NCBI GenBank assembly: GCA_013377115.1
Contig: JACAAW010000013.1
Location: 1 to 40,757 of the forward strand
Direction of reading: 5' to 3'
Length of the DNA stretch: 40,757 nt
Source: Bacteroidota bacterium
Lineage (GTDB): Bacteria > Bacteroidota > Bacteroidia > Bacteroidales > CG2-30-32-10
Part shown: positions 1 through 8,197 of the stretch, piece by piece
Numbering within the stretch: the stretch's first letter is position 1
How the letters are laid out: the number at the start of each line of letters is the position of its first letter
Program-made: the position numbers and the translations under genes
Notes under the pieces: generated by a model
Databases searched by the model: none
Told to the model about the DNA's origin: nothing
What the model saw: only the letters and a program-made list of their open reading frames with translations

Positions 1-608
1 GGTTTTAAATTAAGAAATTCATCTTTCCAATATTGTGCTTCATTTTGTTTGTTCAAAGCATCAACAATTAAGCATTTATAGCCTTGCTCCTCCTCAATAT
101 TGAAAATCAAACAACCTTTATCCAATTTATTAATATTTACCCCTTCGTCACTTTGAATTTCGAAATTTTTATTCTTCTGAAAAACCCTTAAATAAGTTTC
201 TTTGTTTTCCGACTTAAACAAACCTAATGCCTGTGTTCTCTCACCTTCAATACTAATATTCTCAAAAAGAACAATATAAAACTCACCAGAATTAATTTTT
301 GGATGAGTGGCATTTTCATATAAATGATTTGCCAAATGAATAGATTCAATGTAAAATGAACTTGTATTATTGAAAATAGCTTTGGCGTAGGAATAAACCT
401 CGTTTAAATTAATATCAGATTGATGATTAAGATTGAAAAAAGCTTCACCTTTGAATGAGGAAAGAAAATACTTATTGAGAATTTCAGTTATGAATGAATC
501 ATCTATTTCTAAAGGTGATTCTGAAATAATTAGCTTTTCATCCTTCGATTTGTTACCAACTTTATGAACAACAATACTCTTTAGAACAACATCAGTAACA
601 TCTAACAT
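1..608 (-). CDS. 37-kDa nucleoid-associated protein (NA37/YejK family), 3' part cut by the window edge
   Basis: This open frame is absent from the ORF track because it has no stop inside the window. It starts with ATG (MLDVTDVVLKSIVVHKVG) and runs 202 codons to base 1. The N-terminus, with its early 'VHKVG' segment, a region that aligns phenotypically with 'FNLNHQSDINLNEVYSYAK' and a later 'LGLFKSENKETYLRVF' strand, resembles the NA37 nucleoid-associated family (YejK/NdpA), which binds DNA in the cytoplasm and is about 330 residues long, so roughly the last third is missing. It has no signal peptide. It begins 10 bp after the stop of the outer-membrane-like gene on the same strand, so the two are probably cotranscribed. 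The family assignment is by recognition only; an exact role in this organism is not shown. Confidence 0.72.
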   Translation of the reverse strand, partial: MLDVTDVVLKSIVVHKVGNKSKDEKLIISESPLEIDDSFITEILNKYFLSSFKGEAFFNLNHQSDINLNEVYSYAKAIFNNTSSFYIESIHLANHLYENATHPKINSGEFYIVLFENISIEGERTQALGLFKSENKETYLRVFQKNKNFEIQSDEGVNINKLDKGCLIFNIEEEQGYKCLIVDALNKQNEAQYWKDEFLNLK

Positions 609-618
609 AGATTATTTT

Positions 619-1272
619 TTACCAGCCAAACATTCCGGAATTTCCAAATCCGCTAGGAATATTGCTATTTAAATGGTTTAATGGATAAGAATTTAAATTC
701 CTATAAGTATCGAAATTACTGCCATCATGAAATTGAATTTCAATTCCAATTGAAGATTTTTCTGAAACTTTATAATTTAAACCTAGGGAAATTCCTTTTG
801 CTGCATTTTTAAAATTCTCGTCAAAAGATTTTAAATTGAATAATTGTGTTTGCGTAAAAACGCTTCCAGAAATGGTCAATCTTTTCGACACATCATAAGC
901 CCCACCTACCATTAAAATACTACTATAAAATCTTTTATCATTGTTAGTTGTACTTAAATTTTCAGAATTGGTAGTTTTATTTCCAAAAACCTGAGTAGAA
1001 ACAAATGATGTTCCGGCAAATAATCTGAAATTACGTTTTAAATTTAAATTTACTATTGGAGCTATTTCTAAACTTGATGCACTAAAATGCTTTGTATCAG
1101 AAAAAACACTTGTTCCAACCTTAACTTCGTAAGAAAGTTTCTTTGACAATTTTTTGAGAAGATTTTCTTTTTTTGTGGTATCCGAAGCATTGGTTACCGT
1201 CTGAGCAGTAATAGAAAATGAGATACAAATTAGAATTACCAAAACGCTTAATAACTTATAGTTTCGTTTCAT
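619..1272 (-). CDS. Small exported, probable outer-membrane beta-barrel protein
   Basis: The predicted product has 217 residues and I do not recognise a specific family. It opens with a clear signal peptide (MKRNYKLLSVLVILICISFSITAQ). The rest consists of alternating hydrophobic/polar strands with many Asn, Ser and aromatic residues, and the chain ends in an aromatic residue (GMFGW), as outer-membrane barrels often do. The track start at 1302 adds ten residues before the signal peptide. It is unlikely because a well-formed promoter places transcription initiation near 1293, inside that extension, so the ATG at 1272 is preferred. The gene lies 10 bp upstream of the nucleoid-associated protein gene. 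A small porin-like or adhesion-related barrel is an inference from composition. Confidence 0.6.
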   Translation of the reverse strand: MKRNYKLLSVLVILICISFSITAQTVTNASDTTKKENLLKKLSKKLSYEVKVGTSVFSDTKHFSASSLEIAPIVNLNLKRNFRLFAGTSFVSTQVFGNKTTNSENLSTTNNDKRFYSSILMVGGAYDVSKRLTISGSVFTQTQLFNLKSFDENFKNAAKGISLGLNYKVSEKSSIGIEIQFHDGSNFDTYRNLNSYPLNHLNSNIPSGFGNSGMFGW

Positions 1273-1299
1273 ACTGATTTGTTTTAATTTAAATATAGA

Positions 1300-1330
1300 C
1301 AAAAGTAATCAAACCACCCTATATTTCAAA
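1300..1330 (-). promoter_or_regulatory. Bacteroidota housekeeping promoter of the outer-membrane-like gene
   Basis: Read on the minus strand, this is TTTG (-33), a 19-bp spacer and TACTTTTG (-7), a full match to the Bacteroidota TTG/TAnnTTTG pattern. Initiation is expected near 1293. That is downstream of the track ATG at 1302 and upstream of the preferred ATG at 1272. Confidence 0.6.
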
Positions 1331-1386
1331 ATAAAAATTGTTAAATTTACACCCAAGCTTTTTCACAATCATAGAAATATTATGGA

Positions 1387-2793
1387 ATGCAAAAAATTTC
1401 ATTAATCTCTTTCCTATTCTTGTTTTTTTTTAATTACGCTATAAAGGGCCAAAACGCTTTTGTTGATAATAAAAACCATGAAGCGATTTCTCTTTTATCA
1501 AAACTAATTCAATTTAAATCGAATTCAGGAAAAGAGCAAGAAATTGGGTCTTATTTATCAAATTATTGCCAAGAAAAAGGACTAAACATTCATCTTTTCA
1601 ATAAAAATGATAGTATGTTTAACTTTTCAGCCTCCTTATATCCATTAAATTGTGGAAAACCAAATATTGTTTTCATGAGTCATTTGGACGTTGTTTCCGA
1701 GGGAGATACTGCTGATTGGACCTACCCAGCATATTCAGGAAAAATAACTGAAACAGAAATATGGGGACGTGGCGCAATTGATTGCAAAGGAATGGCGGTA
1801 ATGCAAATTTCTGCAATTTTAAACTTCATTAAGATTTCTAAAGAAAAGGACCTTCCCTTCAATTTGACTTTCCTTGCCGTTTGTAATGAAGAGGTCAATA
1901 GTAGTATGGGAGCTGGATACATCTCAAAGAATTTTCTGAAAGAAATAAATCCAGCAGTTATTTTTGGTGAAGGCGGCTCAGGAATGATTGGATTAATCCC
2001 ATCTGATACAAATAAAATTGTTTTTGGAATTTCTATTGCCGAGAAAAGCACTTTATGGTTAAATCTTGAAGCCAAAACCAAAAGATCAGGACACGGAGCC
2101 GCACCAAGCGAATTATATGCCAATAAAAGATTAATAAAAGCGCTTATTAAGCTACTTGATGAAAAAAGGGCGATATCATTTGATAAAATTACTTTAAGAA
2201 TGTTCAGAGAACTTGGAGAAATGGAAGGCGGATTAAATGGATTCATTATTAAACACATCAATTGGAAGATTTTTTGGCCTTTTGTGAAAAAGTATTTCAG
2301 AGAAGACGAGCCTTTTCATATTTTGGTTTACAATACTTTTGTGGTAACTCATATTTCAAATCCAAATGTAAATGATAACCAAATTGCAAACAAAGCAACA
2401 GCAACGTTAGATTGCCGACTTTTGCCTGGAACTGATGAAAAGAAATTTCTAAAAAAGATGAAGCAAACGGTGGGTCCCAGAATATCAATTAGTATAATTT
2501 CAAAAAGTCCGACAGCTCTGCCTACTATACCCGATAAATACTATGAAAACATGGAAAAATCTATTTCCAAAATTTTCCCAAATTCTAAAACAGTGCCTAT
2601 TTTATTTCCAGCCACCTCAGATAATAATTATTTCCGAGACAAGGGCATACCTGTTTTTGGCCTTATTCCAACAATTCTATCCAAAGACCTATTAGAAACA
2701 GTTCACAGTTCTAATGAAAGAATTAGAATCTCTGACTTAGAGAATGGAATAAAAGTATATAGTGAATTCATTATCAACATCATCAATCAGTAA
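1387..2793 (+). CDS. Secreted M20-family metallopeptidase
   Basis: This is a di-zinc exopeptidase of the M20 (ArgE/DapE/carboxypeptidase G2/PM20D1-like) family, 468 residues long. An N-terminal signal peptide (residues 1-21, ending ...YAIKGQ) indicates export to the periplasm. Visible metal-site motifs are H99xD101 in MSHLDVV, D132 in GRGAIDCKGM, the E168-E169 pair in AVCNEE, E195 in FGEGG and a C-terminal H440 in ETVHSSNE. The dimerisation ('lid') domain is interrupted around residues 225-340 as usual. The family hydrolyses amide bonds of peptides or N-acyl amino acids; the actual substrate cannot be read from sequence. It stands alone on the plus strand, divergent from the outer-membrane-like gene. 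A weak -7-like TAAATTTA lies at 1342, without a clear -33 box. Confidence 0.88.
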   Translation: MQKISLISFLFLFFFNYAIKGQNAFVDNKNHEAISLLSKLIQFKSNSGKEQEIGSYLSNYCQEKGLNIHLFNKNDSMFNFSASLYPLNCGKPNIVFMSHLDVVSEGDTADWTYPAYSGKITETEIWGRGAIDCKGMAVMQISAILNFIKISKEKDLPFNLTFLAVCNEEVNSSMGAGYISKNFLKEINPAVIFGEGGSGMIGLIPSDTNKIVFGISIAEKSTLWLNLEAKTKRSGHGAAPSELYANKRLIKALIKLLDEKRAISFDKITLRMFRELGEMEGGLNGFIIKHINWKIFWPFVKKYFREDEPFHILVYNTFVVTHISNPNVNDNQIANKATATLDCRLLPGTDEKKFLKKMKQTVGPRISISIISKSPTALPTIPDKYYENMEKSISKIFPNSKTVPILFPATSDNNYFRDKGIPVFGLIPTILSKDLLETVHSSNERIRISDLENGIKVYSEFIINIINQ

Positions 2794-2833
2794 ATTGTTG
2801 ATAACTTTTTTCAAATAAAACGACTAAATCGAT

Positions 2834-2866
2834 TTGGGCTTTTTATTAGCTTAATGATTAAATTTG
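2834..2866 (+). promoter_or_regulatory. Candidate promoter for the M13 peptidase gene
   Basis: TTTG and TAAATTTG are separated by 22 bp, matching the Bacteroidota TTG/TAnnTTTG consensus within the tolerated spacing. It lies about 160 bp upstream of the ATG, so the leader would be long. A weaker -7-like TAATTTCG near 2967 is an alternative. Confidence 0.38.
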
Positions 2867-3026
2867 TAGGACTAATAATTTCATAATATAAACATAATAT
2901 ATTGGTTTTTATATATATTCAAAAATAAGTAGAAATACGGATGTAAAAGAGAAGAAATAATTGTTTAATTTCGTCGAAAGTTTTAGTCGAAGACTTATTA
3001 ACAATTTGTTCATAACATCATAAATA

Positions 3027-5108
3027 ATGAAAACAAAAACAAATAATCAAATTAAAGGAATCTTAGCATTTTCAATGGTTTTGCTTGGACTTACTTCATA
3101 TTCACAAAAACAAATGACGACAATCATAAATACCAACTCAAATGAAGCCTCAATAAATCCAGAAAATATGGATTTAAGTGTTAATCCAGGCGAAGACTTC
3201 TTCAAATATGCAAATGGAACTTGGGTAAAGAAAAATCCAATTCCTGGAGAATTTAGCAGATATGGTTCATTTGAAGTTCTTGCAGAAAAGAATAATAAAG
3301 CATTAAAAACTTTAATGGAATCTGCTGTAAATAATAAAGCGGCGGTTAAATGCTCTCCTGGAAAACAAATTGGAGATTTTTATGCAGCCGGAATGGATAC
3401 AGTAAAAATCGAAAAAGATGGAATTTCATTCCTAAAAAATGAATTTGATCTTATTTCAAAAATAACTTCTTCTAAAGAAGCCCAATTAGTTCTTGCTCAC
3501 TTTAACTATATAGGCATTCGTCCTCTTTTTAATTTCTATTCAGGACAAGATGAGAAAAATAGCGAAATGGTTATTGCCCAGCTTTATCAAGGAGGAATTG
3601 GACTTGCTGACAGAGATTATTACTTGAATGATGATAGCCGTTCTAAAGAAATTTTGAAAGAGTACAAGAAACATTTGATAAAAATGTTTGAACTTTTAGG
3701 TGACAACAATACTTTGGCTCTTTCAGAAGCTGAGATTATTATCAACATTGAAACAAAATTAGCAAAAGCCTCAATGTCTAGACTGGAGCAAAGAGATCCA
3801 AATAAAATTTACAATAAAATGGATTTGGCTGGCTTAATTAAAATTTCTCCAAATTTTGATTGGAATCAGTATTTTTCAAGTATAGGATTGAAAAATCCAG
3901 GGGATATTAATGTAGGTCAACCGCTTTTCTTTGCGGAAATCAGCAATATTGTTAATGAAATAAATACTGAAGAATGGAAAGTTTATTTGAAATGGAATTT
4001 ATTGAGAAAAACTGCGCCATATTTAAATAAAGCTTTTGTTGACGAAAATTTCAATTTCTACTCTAAAGTTCTTTCTGGTCAAACAAAAATGAAAGAAAGA
4101 TGGAAAAGAGTTCTAAATTCTACTAATGACGCAATGGGTGAATTGGTTGGACAACTTTACGTTGAACAAAACTTCTCTCCTGAAGCTAAAGCAAGTATGC
4201 TTGATTTGGTTGCCAATTTAAAAGTAGCTTTAAAAAGCAGAATTGAGAAATTAGAATGGATGGCCGACACAACTAAATTGCTTGCCGCTGAAAAATTAGC
4301 TGCAATGAACGTTAAAATTGGTTATCCTGATAAATGGATAGATTATTCAAAACTTCAAGTTTCAAGAGAATCATATGTGATGAATGTATTAAATGGAAAT
4401 AAATTTAGCTTCGAACTTGATTTAAGTAAAATTGGAAAACCAGTTGATCGCAATGAATGGGGCATGTTTCCACAAACAGTAAATGCCTATTTCAATCCAA
4501 CAATGAACGAAATTGTTTTTCCAGCTGCAATATTACAAGCTCCATTTTTTGATGTAAATGCAGATGCTGCCGTAAACTACGGAGGAATTGGCTCTGTTAT
4601 TGGTCACGAAATGACCCACGGTTTTGATGATCAAGGTAGACTATATGATAAAAAAGGGAATTTAAATGATTGGTGGACTGTTCAAGATGCAGAAAAATTC
4701 AAACAACATACTCAAGTTTTAGTTGATCAATACAATGCTTATTTTGTTTTAGACACACTTCATGTTGACGGTGAATTAACCCTTGGCGAGAATATTGCTG
4801 ATGTTGGTGGTGTTACAGTTGCTTATGTTGCACTTCAAAATGCATTAAAATCGAAATCTAAAACTGTAAATGATAAACTTGATGGATTCACTCTTCAACA
4901 AAGATATTTTTTATCGTTTGCTCAAGTATGGAGACAAAATATCAGAGATAAAGAGTTAATGAGAAGATTGAAAGAGGATGTTCATTCTCCAGGAGTTGCA
5001 AGAGTAAATTGCACGCTTTTCAATATCCCTGAATTCTATAATGCTTTTCCAGTAAAAACTACTGACAAATTATACAAGTCGGAACAAAATCGGGCAAAGA
5101 TTTGGTAA
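3027..5108 (+). CDS. Secreted M13-family (neprilysin/PepO-type) metallopeptidase
   Basis: The product is a 693-residue zinc endopeptidase of family M13, the usual length for bacterial PepO-like enzymes. A signal peptide covers about residues 1-26 (...LLGLTSYSQ). The N-terminal M13 domain starts at 'NPGEDFFKYANGTWVKKNPIP'. The catalytic motif H527-E528-x-x-H531 is in VIGHEMTHGFDD, and the third zinc ligand E588 is in GENIADVGG, 61 residues after H527, as in the family. The substrate-backbone motif NAYF is present before it, and the chain ends ...NRAKIW, close to the conserved C-terminal Trp of M13 enzymes. It probably cuts short peptides in the periplasm or outside the cell. A strong terminator directly follows the stop. 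Confidence 0.94.
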   Translation: MKTKTNNQIKGILAFSMVLLGLTSYSQKQMTTIINTNSNEASINPENMDLSVNPGEDFFKYANGTWVKKNPIPGEFSRYGSFEVLAEKNNKALKTLMESAVNNKAAVKCSPGKQIGDFYAAGMDTVKIEKDGISFLKNEFDLISKITSSKEAQLVLAHFNYIGIRPLFNFYSGQDEKNSEMVIAQLYQGGIGLADRDYYLNDDSRSKEILKEYKKHLIKMFELLGDNNTLALSEAEIIINIETKLAKASMSRLEQRDPNKIYNKMDLAGLIKISPNFDWNQYFSSIGLKNPGDINVGQPLFFAEISNIVNEINTEEWKVYLKWNLLRKTAPYLNKAFVDENFNFYSKVLSGQTKMKERWKRVLNSTNDAMGELVGQLYVEQNFSPEAKASMLDLVANLKVALKSRIEKLEWMADTTKLLAAEKLAAMNVKIGYPDKWIDYSKLQVSRESYVMNVLNGNKFSFELDLSKIGKPVDRNEWGMFPQTVNAYFNPTMNEIVFPAAILQAPFFDVNADAAVNYGGIGSVIGHEMTHGFDDQGRLYDKKGNLNDWWTVQDAEKFKQHTQVLVDQYNAYFVLDTLHVDGELTLGENIADVGGVTVAYVALQNALKSKSKTVNDKLDGFTLQQRYFLSFAQVWRQNIRDKELMRRLKEDVHSPGVARVNCTLFNIPEFYNAFPVKTTDKLYKSEQNRAKIW

Positions 5109-5112
5109 AAAG

Positions 5113-5141
5113 AAAAGCTGTCAGAAATGACAGCTTTTTTT
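5113..5141. terminator. Bidirectional intrinsic terminator between convergent genes
   Basis: An 11-bp perfect stem (AAAAGCTGTCA / TGACAGCTTTT) closes a GAAA tetraloop and runs into a T tract on the plus strand. An A-rich flank on the other side gives a U-rich tail for the minus-strand anti-sigma gene. It sits 4 bp after the M13 stop and 12 bp from the convergent stop at 5154. Confidence 0.9.
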
Positions 5142-5153
5142 ATGTTTTAAGAA

Positions 5154-6443
5154 TTACAATTCTTTTACCAAATCTTCAGCTTGCTTTTTGAATTCGCCTT
5201 TGCTATCGATGAGTTCAATTAATAGTTTTTTTGCATCCGCTTTTTTCGCTATTTTAATATATGCCAGAGCCAAATACCATTTCGATGGTTCGTAAAACTT
5301 GCTTTTGGTGTTGGTTAACATTTTCTTGAAATTGGTAATTGCTTTCTCAACATTGTTCAAACTTAGATTTGAAACACCCGAGTAAAACAAAGCTTCTTCA
5401 TTTGCTGGAGATTGATCCAAAACCCTATCAAAATCATCAGCAGCGCCTTTATAATCATTTGAGGAATATTTCTCCAAAGCCAATTTAAGATCACCATCTA
5501 ACTGATTGAAACCACTTGTTCCACCTGCTACAGAAGCTGGTGAATTTGTTACATTCTTCTTCCCCGAAAGTGAAATATCTTTATCTGATTCAGATTTCGC
5601 ATAATTTACTTCACTCCTTTTGTTCTTTTGTTTAGAATCCTTTTTGGTTCCTGGGCTTTTTTTATAGCTTTGATTCACAATTTTGGCATCATCAATAGCT
5701 ACAACTTTTTCTTCAAAAGCTGAAACGGATTTTGTACTACTAGTAACAACCACTTCATCTTCTAACAATAGTTTAGAATTCACATAATAATCCAATTTTA
5801 TTTCTTTTCTTTTATCAGAAATTGAATCAATACTTTTTTCTTTTTGCTCAAGGTCAGTGGCATAACCCGTACTCTGTTGCCAATTAAATGTATTTACCAG
5901 ACCGGTGTTAGTCATTTTCCCAGTAGGACCAGAATTAATTTGAGTTTTTATTAGATCTTTTGCTAATTCATTTTGTTTTTCACTGCTTCCAGTTTGTTCT
6001 TCATTTCTGGTTCCAGTATCTGGATTTTTAGTTGATTCTTTTCCATTAGAACTTGATGTTACAGGATAAGGTTTGAATTGGTCGGCAAATATTTGTTGTG
6101 ATTCTTTTTTATTAATTACTGCATCGAAAAGCAAACCAAGGCCAAATAATACTACTATTAATGCCGCTGCTGCGAACAAGTATCTTTTGGAATTATTTTG
6201 ATTTGCTTTAAAAACATTTTTTAATTTTAATTCGGTTTTAAGATTCTCAACAATTGGAGAAATGGCACTTTTATCTTCAATTAACGCATAACCTTCAACA
6301 GCATCGCTGCATAATTCACAGTCGGCCAAATGAAGCTCAATCAGACGCTTTTCATCACGCGAAAGTGAATTATCCAAATACTTGATGATTGTTGCCCCAT
6401 CCAAGCATTTGAATTTCGATTTTATATCTGAATTTTCATTCAT
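5154..6443 (-). CDS. Membrane anti-sigma factor with zinc-finger head and periplasmic TPR tail
   Basis: The 429-residue product has a cytoplasmic N-terminal zinc-binding anti-sigma motif with H38-x3-C42-x2-C45 (LHLADCELC) preceded by C13. One transmembrane helix spans about residues 88-110. A long low-complexity Ser/Lys/Asn linker (about 115-315) follows, then two or more TPR-like helical repeats near the C-terminus (KYSSNDYKGAADDFDRVL, ALFYSGVSNLSLNNVEKA). It lies directly after the ECF sigma gene and overlaps it by 8 bp, so it very likely binds and holds that sigma factor at the membrane. The TPR end would be the periplasmic sensing or docking part; that role is inferred. The signal sensed is unknown. 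Confidence 0.85.
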   Translation of the reverse strand: MNENSDIKSKFKCLDGATIIKYLDNSLSRDEKRLIELHLADCELCSDAVEGYALIEDKSAISPIVENLKTELKLKNVFKANQNNSKRYLFAAAALIVVLFGLGLLFDAVINKKESQQIFADQFKPYPVTSSSNGKESTKNPDTGTRNEEQTGSSEKQNELAKDLIKTQINSGPTGKMTNTGLVNTFNWQQSTGYATDLEQKEKSIDSISDKRKEIKLDYYVNSKLLLEDEVVVTSSTKSVSAFEEKVVAIDDAKIVNQSYKKSPGTKKDSKQKNKRSEVNYAKSESDKDISLSGKKNVTNSPASVAGGTSGFNQLDGDLKLALEKYSSNDYKGAADDFDRVLDQSPANEEALFYSGVSNLSLNNVEKAITNFKKMLTNTKSKFYEPSKWYLALAYIKIAKKADAKKLLIELIDSKGEFKKQAEDLVKEL

Positions 6444-7035
6444 TGTCTGAATTGTTAGTTAAATAAATTTTCAAATTTCGTTTTCCATTCTGGATAAAAC
6501 TTTTAACCTGATTCATTGTAAAACCCGTCTCCTCCGAAACCTCTTGATAACTTTTCTCTTTTAAATAGAACAAATCAATACATAATTTTTGTTCTTCATT
6601 CAAATCTTTCAAAGCATCGTTAAGGTTTCCAATTTCCTTTTCTGTTTTGTTTTCTTCAAAAAGATGCAAGAACTCATCCGATTCCATAAATTGATTCGAA
6701 TGAATTTTAAATTCTTCATTTTTAAATGAAACCGATTTCTGCGTCCTTAGAAACATAAGGCAATGGTTTTTCGCGACGGAATGCAACCAACTTTTAAAAT
6801 TCGCAATTTCATGCTTTTTTAAATCATCAATCAGCTTTTCAAAAATCGCCATAACGGCATCTTTGCTTTCATCATGATCTTGTAAATACTTCAAACAAAC
6901 TCCAAAAACCAGATGAGTATACCTTTCGAATATCTCGCCAAGATAGGAATTATCCCCACTTTCTTTGAATTTCATTACTAATTCTAAATCAGAGAGTGGT
7001 TTTAAACTTTTATGTTTGAAAATACTAAATGCCAA
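6436..7035 (-). CDS. ECF-family RNA polymerase sigma factor
   Basis: The 199-residue product is an extracytoplasmic-function sigma factor. Region 2 is visible from 'SDLELVMKFKESGDNSYLGEIFERY' through 'FKSWLHSVAKNHCLMFLR'. Region 4 with its helix-turn-helix is at 'QKLCIDLFYLKEKSYQEVSEETGFTMNQVKSFIQNGKRNLK'. The start codon chosen by the track is TTG. An in-frame TGA lies two codons upstream, and no ATG exists before region 2, so a TTG (or ATT) start seems real; the next Met (residue 21) would remove part of region 2. Its 3' end overlaps the anti-sigma gene by 8 bp, which suggests translational coupling. ECF genes often control themselves, but I could not identify a matching promoter upstream. 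Confidence 0.9.
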   Translation of the reverse strand: MAFSIFKHKSLKPLSDLELVMKFKESGDNSYLGEIFERYTHLVFGVCLKYLQDHDESKDAVMAIFEKLIDDLKKHEIANFKSWLHSVAKNHCLMFLRTQKSVSFKNEEFKIHSNQFMESDEFLHLFEENKTEKEIGNLNDALKDLNEEQKLCIDLFYLKEKSYQEVSEETGFTMNQVKSFIQNGKRNLKIYLTNNSDNE

Positions 7036-7249
7036 AATTCAATTCCATTTGAATAATAAAGTGTAAAAATAATAAAAAATCTGTTTTATAGATTTTAAAC
7101 TTTGAATTGTGGAAACCATGCAATAATTGTGCTGTTATTATTTTTTTAATATCTGACGAAAAAAATCAAGTATTTATATAAAATTTGAAATTGATTTTGT
7201 ACTTTTCGTGGTCAAAACAGTTAATAAATTTCAACTCAATTTTCAAAAC

Positions 7250-8188
7250 ATGGAGACAAAAAAAGCATTTGTATTAAGCGGCGGTTCAATTAAAGGCACT
7301 TTTCAAGCCGGAGCAATAAAAGCATTTTTAGAAAATGGATTTAAACCTGAAATGATTTATGGTATTTCTGTTGGGAGTTTAAATACAACTTTTCTTTCGC
7401 ATGATGCAGGAAAACAGAACAAACCAAAAGAGGAAATTGATTGGCAATTAATTGGTGAAAATCTAAAGAAATTCTGGTTCGAAAACATTCAAAAACCAGA
7501 AGATGTTGCCATTAAGCGCGGTGCTGTTGAAATTGGCTGGGATGCTTTAACAAAAACTTTTAATGGATTGCTAGACACAACTCCTATTCAGGAATTGGTT
7601 AAGAAAACCATAAAAATGGAAAATCTTTATAATAGTCCAGTTTCAATAAAAGTTGGTGCGGTAAATATTGCAGATGGAAAAATTGTTTATGCTGATCCTT
7701 CGTTTCCAAATTTCTTGGATTATGTTTTGGCTAGTACTGCGATTCCAATTATGATGCCTGGAATTAAGATTGGAGGAAATAAAAATCAATTATATATGGA
7801 TGGAGGTATAAAAGATGTAGCTCCATTAAAACAAGCAATAGATAGCGGCGCAACAGAAATTGTTGTAATTTGTTGTCAATCCAAAGATGTTGGTGCTGAA
7901 GTTTTTGATAGCGGAAACCTCCTAAAACTTTCTGAAAGACTAATGGATATAATTGTTAATGAAATCGTAAATAACGACATCGAATGGGCTGAATATTTTA
8001 ATAAATTTCTACCTGAAGATGGATCAGTGGAAACAAACGGTCCATTTGCGGGTTATCGCAAAATTAAAATAACTGTTGTAAGACCAGCTGTTCCAATAAA
8101 CTTAGATTTGGAGAATTTTAACAGTGAAGATATTCAGGCAATATTTGAATCAGGATACAGGACAGCACTAGAGGAAATAAAGAAATAG
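7250..8188 (+). CDS. Patatin-like phospholipase
   Basis: The product is a 312-residue serine acyl hydrolase of the patatin family (ATG start at 7250). The oxyanion loop is GGSIKG (residues 11-16), the nucleophile elbow is G-I-S40-V-G, and the catalytic Asp is D184 in MDGGIKD, completing the Ser/Asp dyad. No signal peptide is visible, so it should act in the cytoplasm or on the inner leaflet, releasing fatty acids from phospholipids. The track begins at a GTG at 7208 and adds 14 residues (MVKTVNKFQ...) before the typical 'ETKKAFVLSGGS' start, so the ATG is preferred. It is divergent from the sigma gene and convergent with the LytTR regulator, only 9 bp away. Confidence 0.88.
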   Translation: METKKAFVLSGGSIKGTFQAGAIKAFLENGFKPEMIYGISVGSLNTTFLSHDAGKQNKPKEEIDWQLIGENLKKFWFENIQKPEDVAIKRGAVEIGWDALTKTFNGLLDTTPIQELVKKTIKMENLYNSPVSIKVGAVNIADGKIVYADPSFPNFLDYVLASTAIPIMMPGIKIGGNKNQLYMDGGIKDVAPLKQAIDSGATEIVVICCQSKDVGAEVFDSGNLLKLSERLMDIIVNEIVNNDIEWAEYFNKFLPEDGSVETNGPFAGYRKIKITVVRPAVPINLDLENFNSEDIQAIFESGYRTALEEIKK

Positions 8189-8197
8189 AAAATTCAA

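Noticed and set aside
1722-2261. 179-residue minus-strand ORF inside the M20 peptidase gene
   Set aside because: It is a shadow of a well-supported gene with catalytic motifs; its translation has no recognisable features and no start context.
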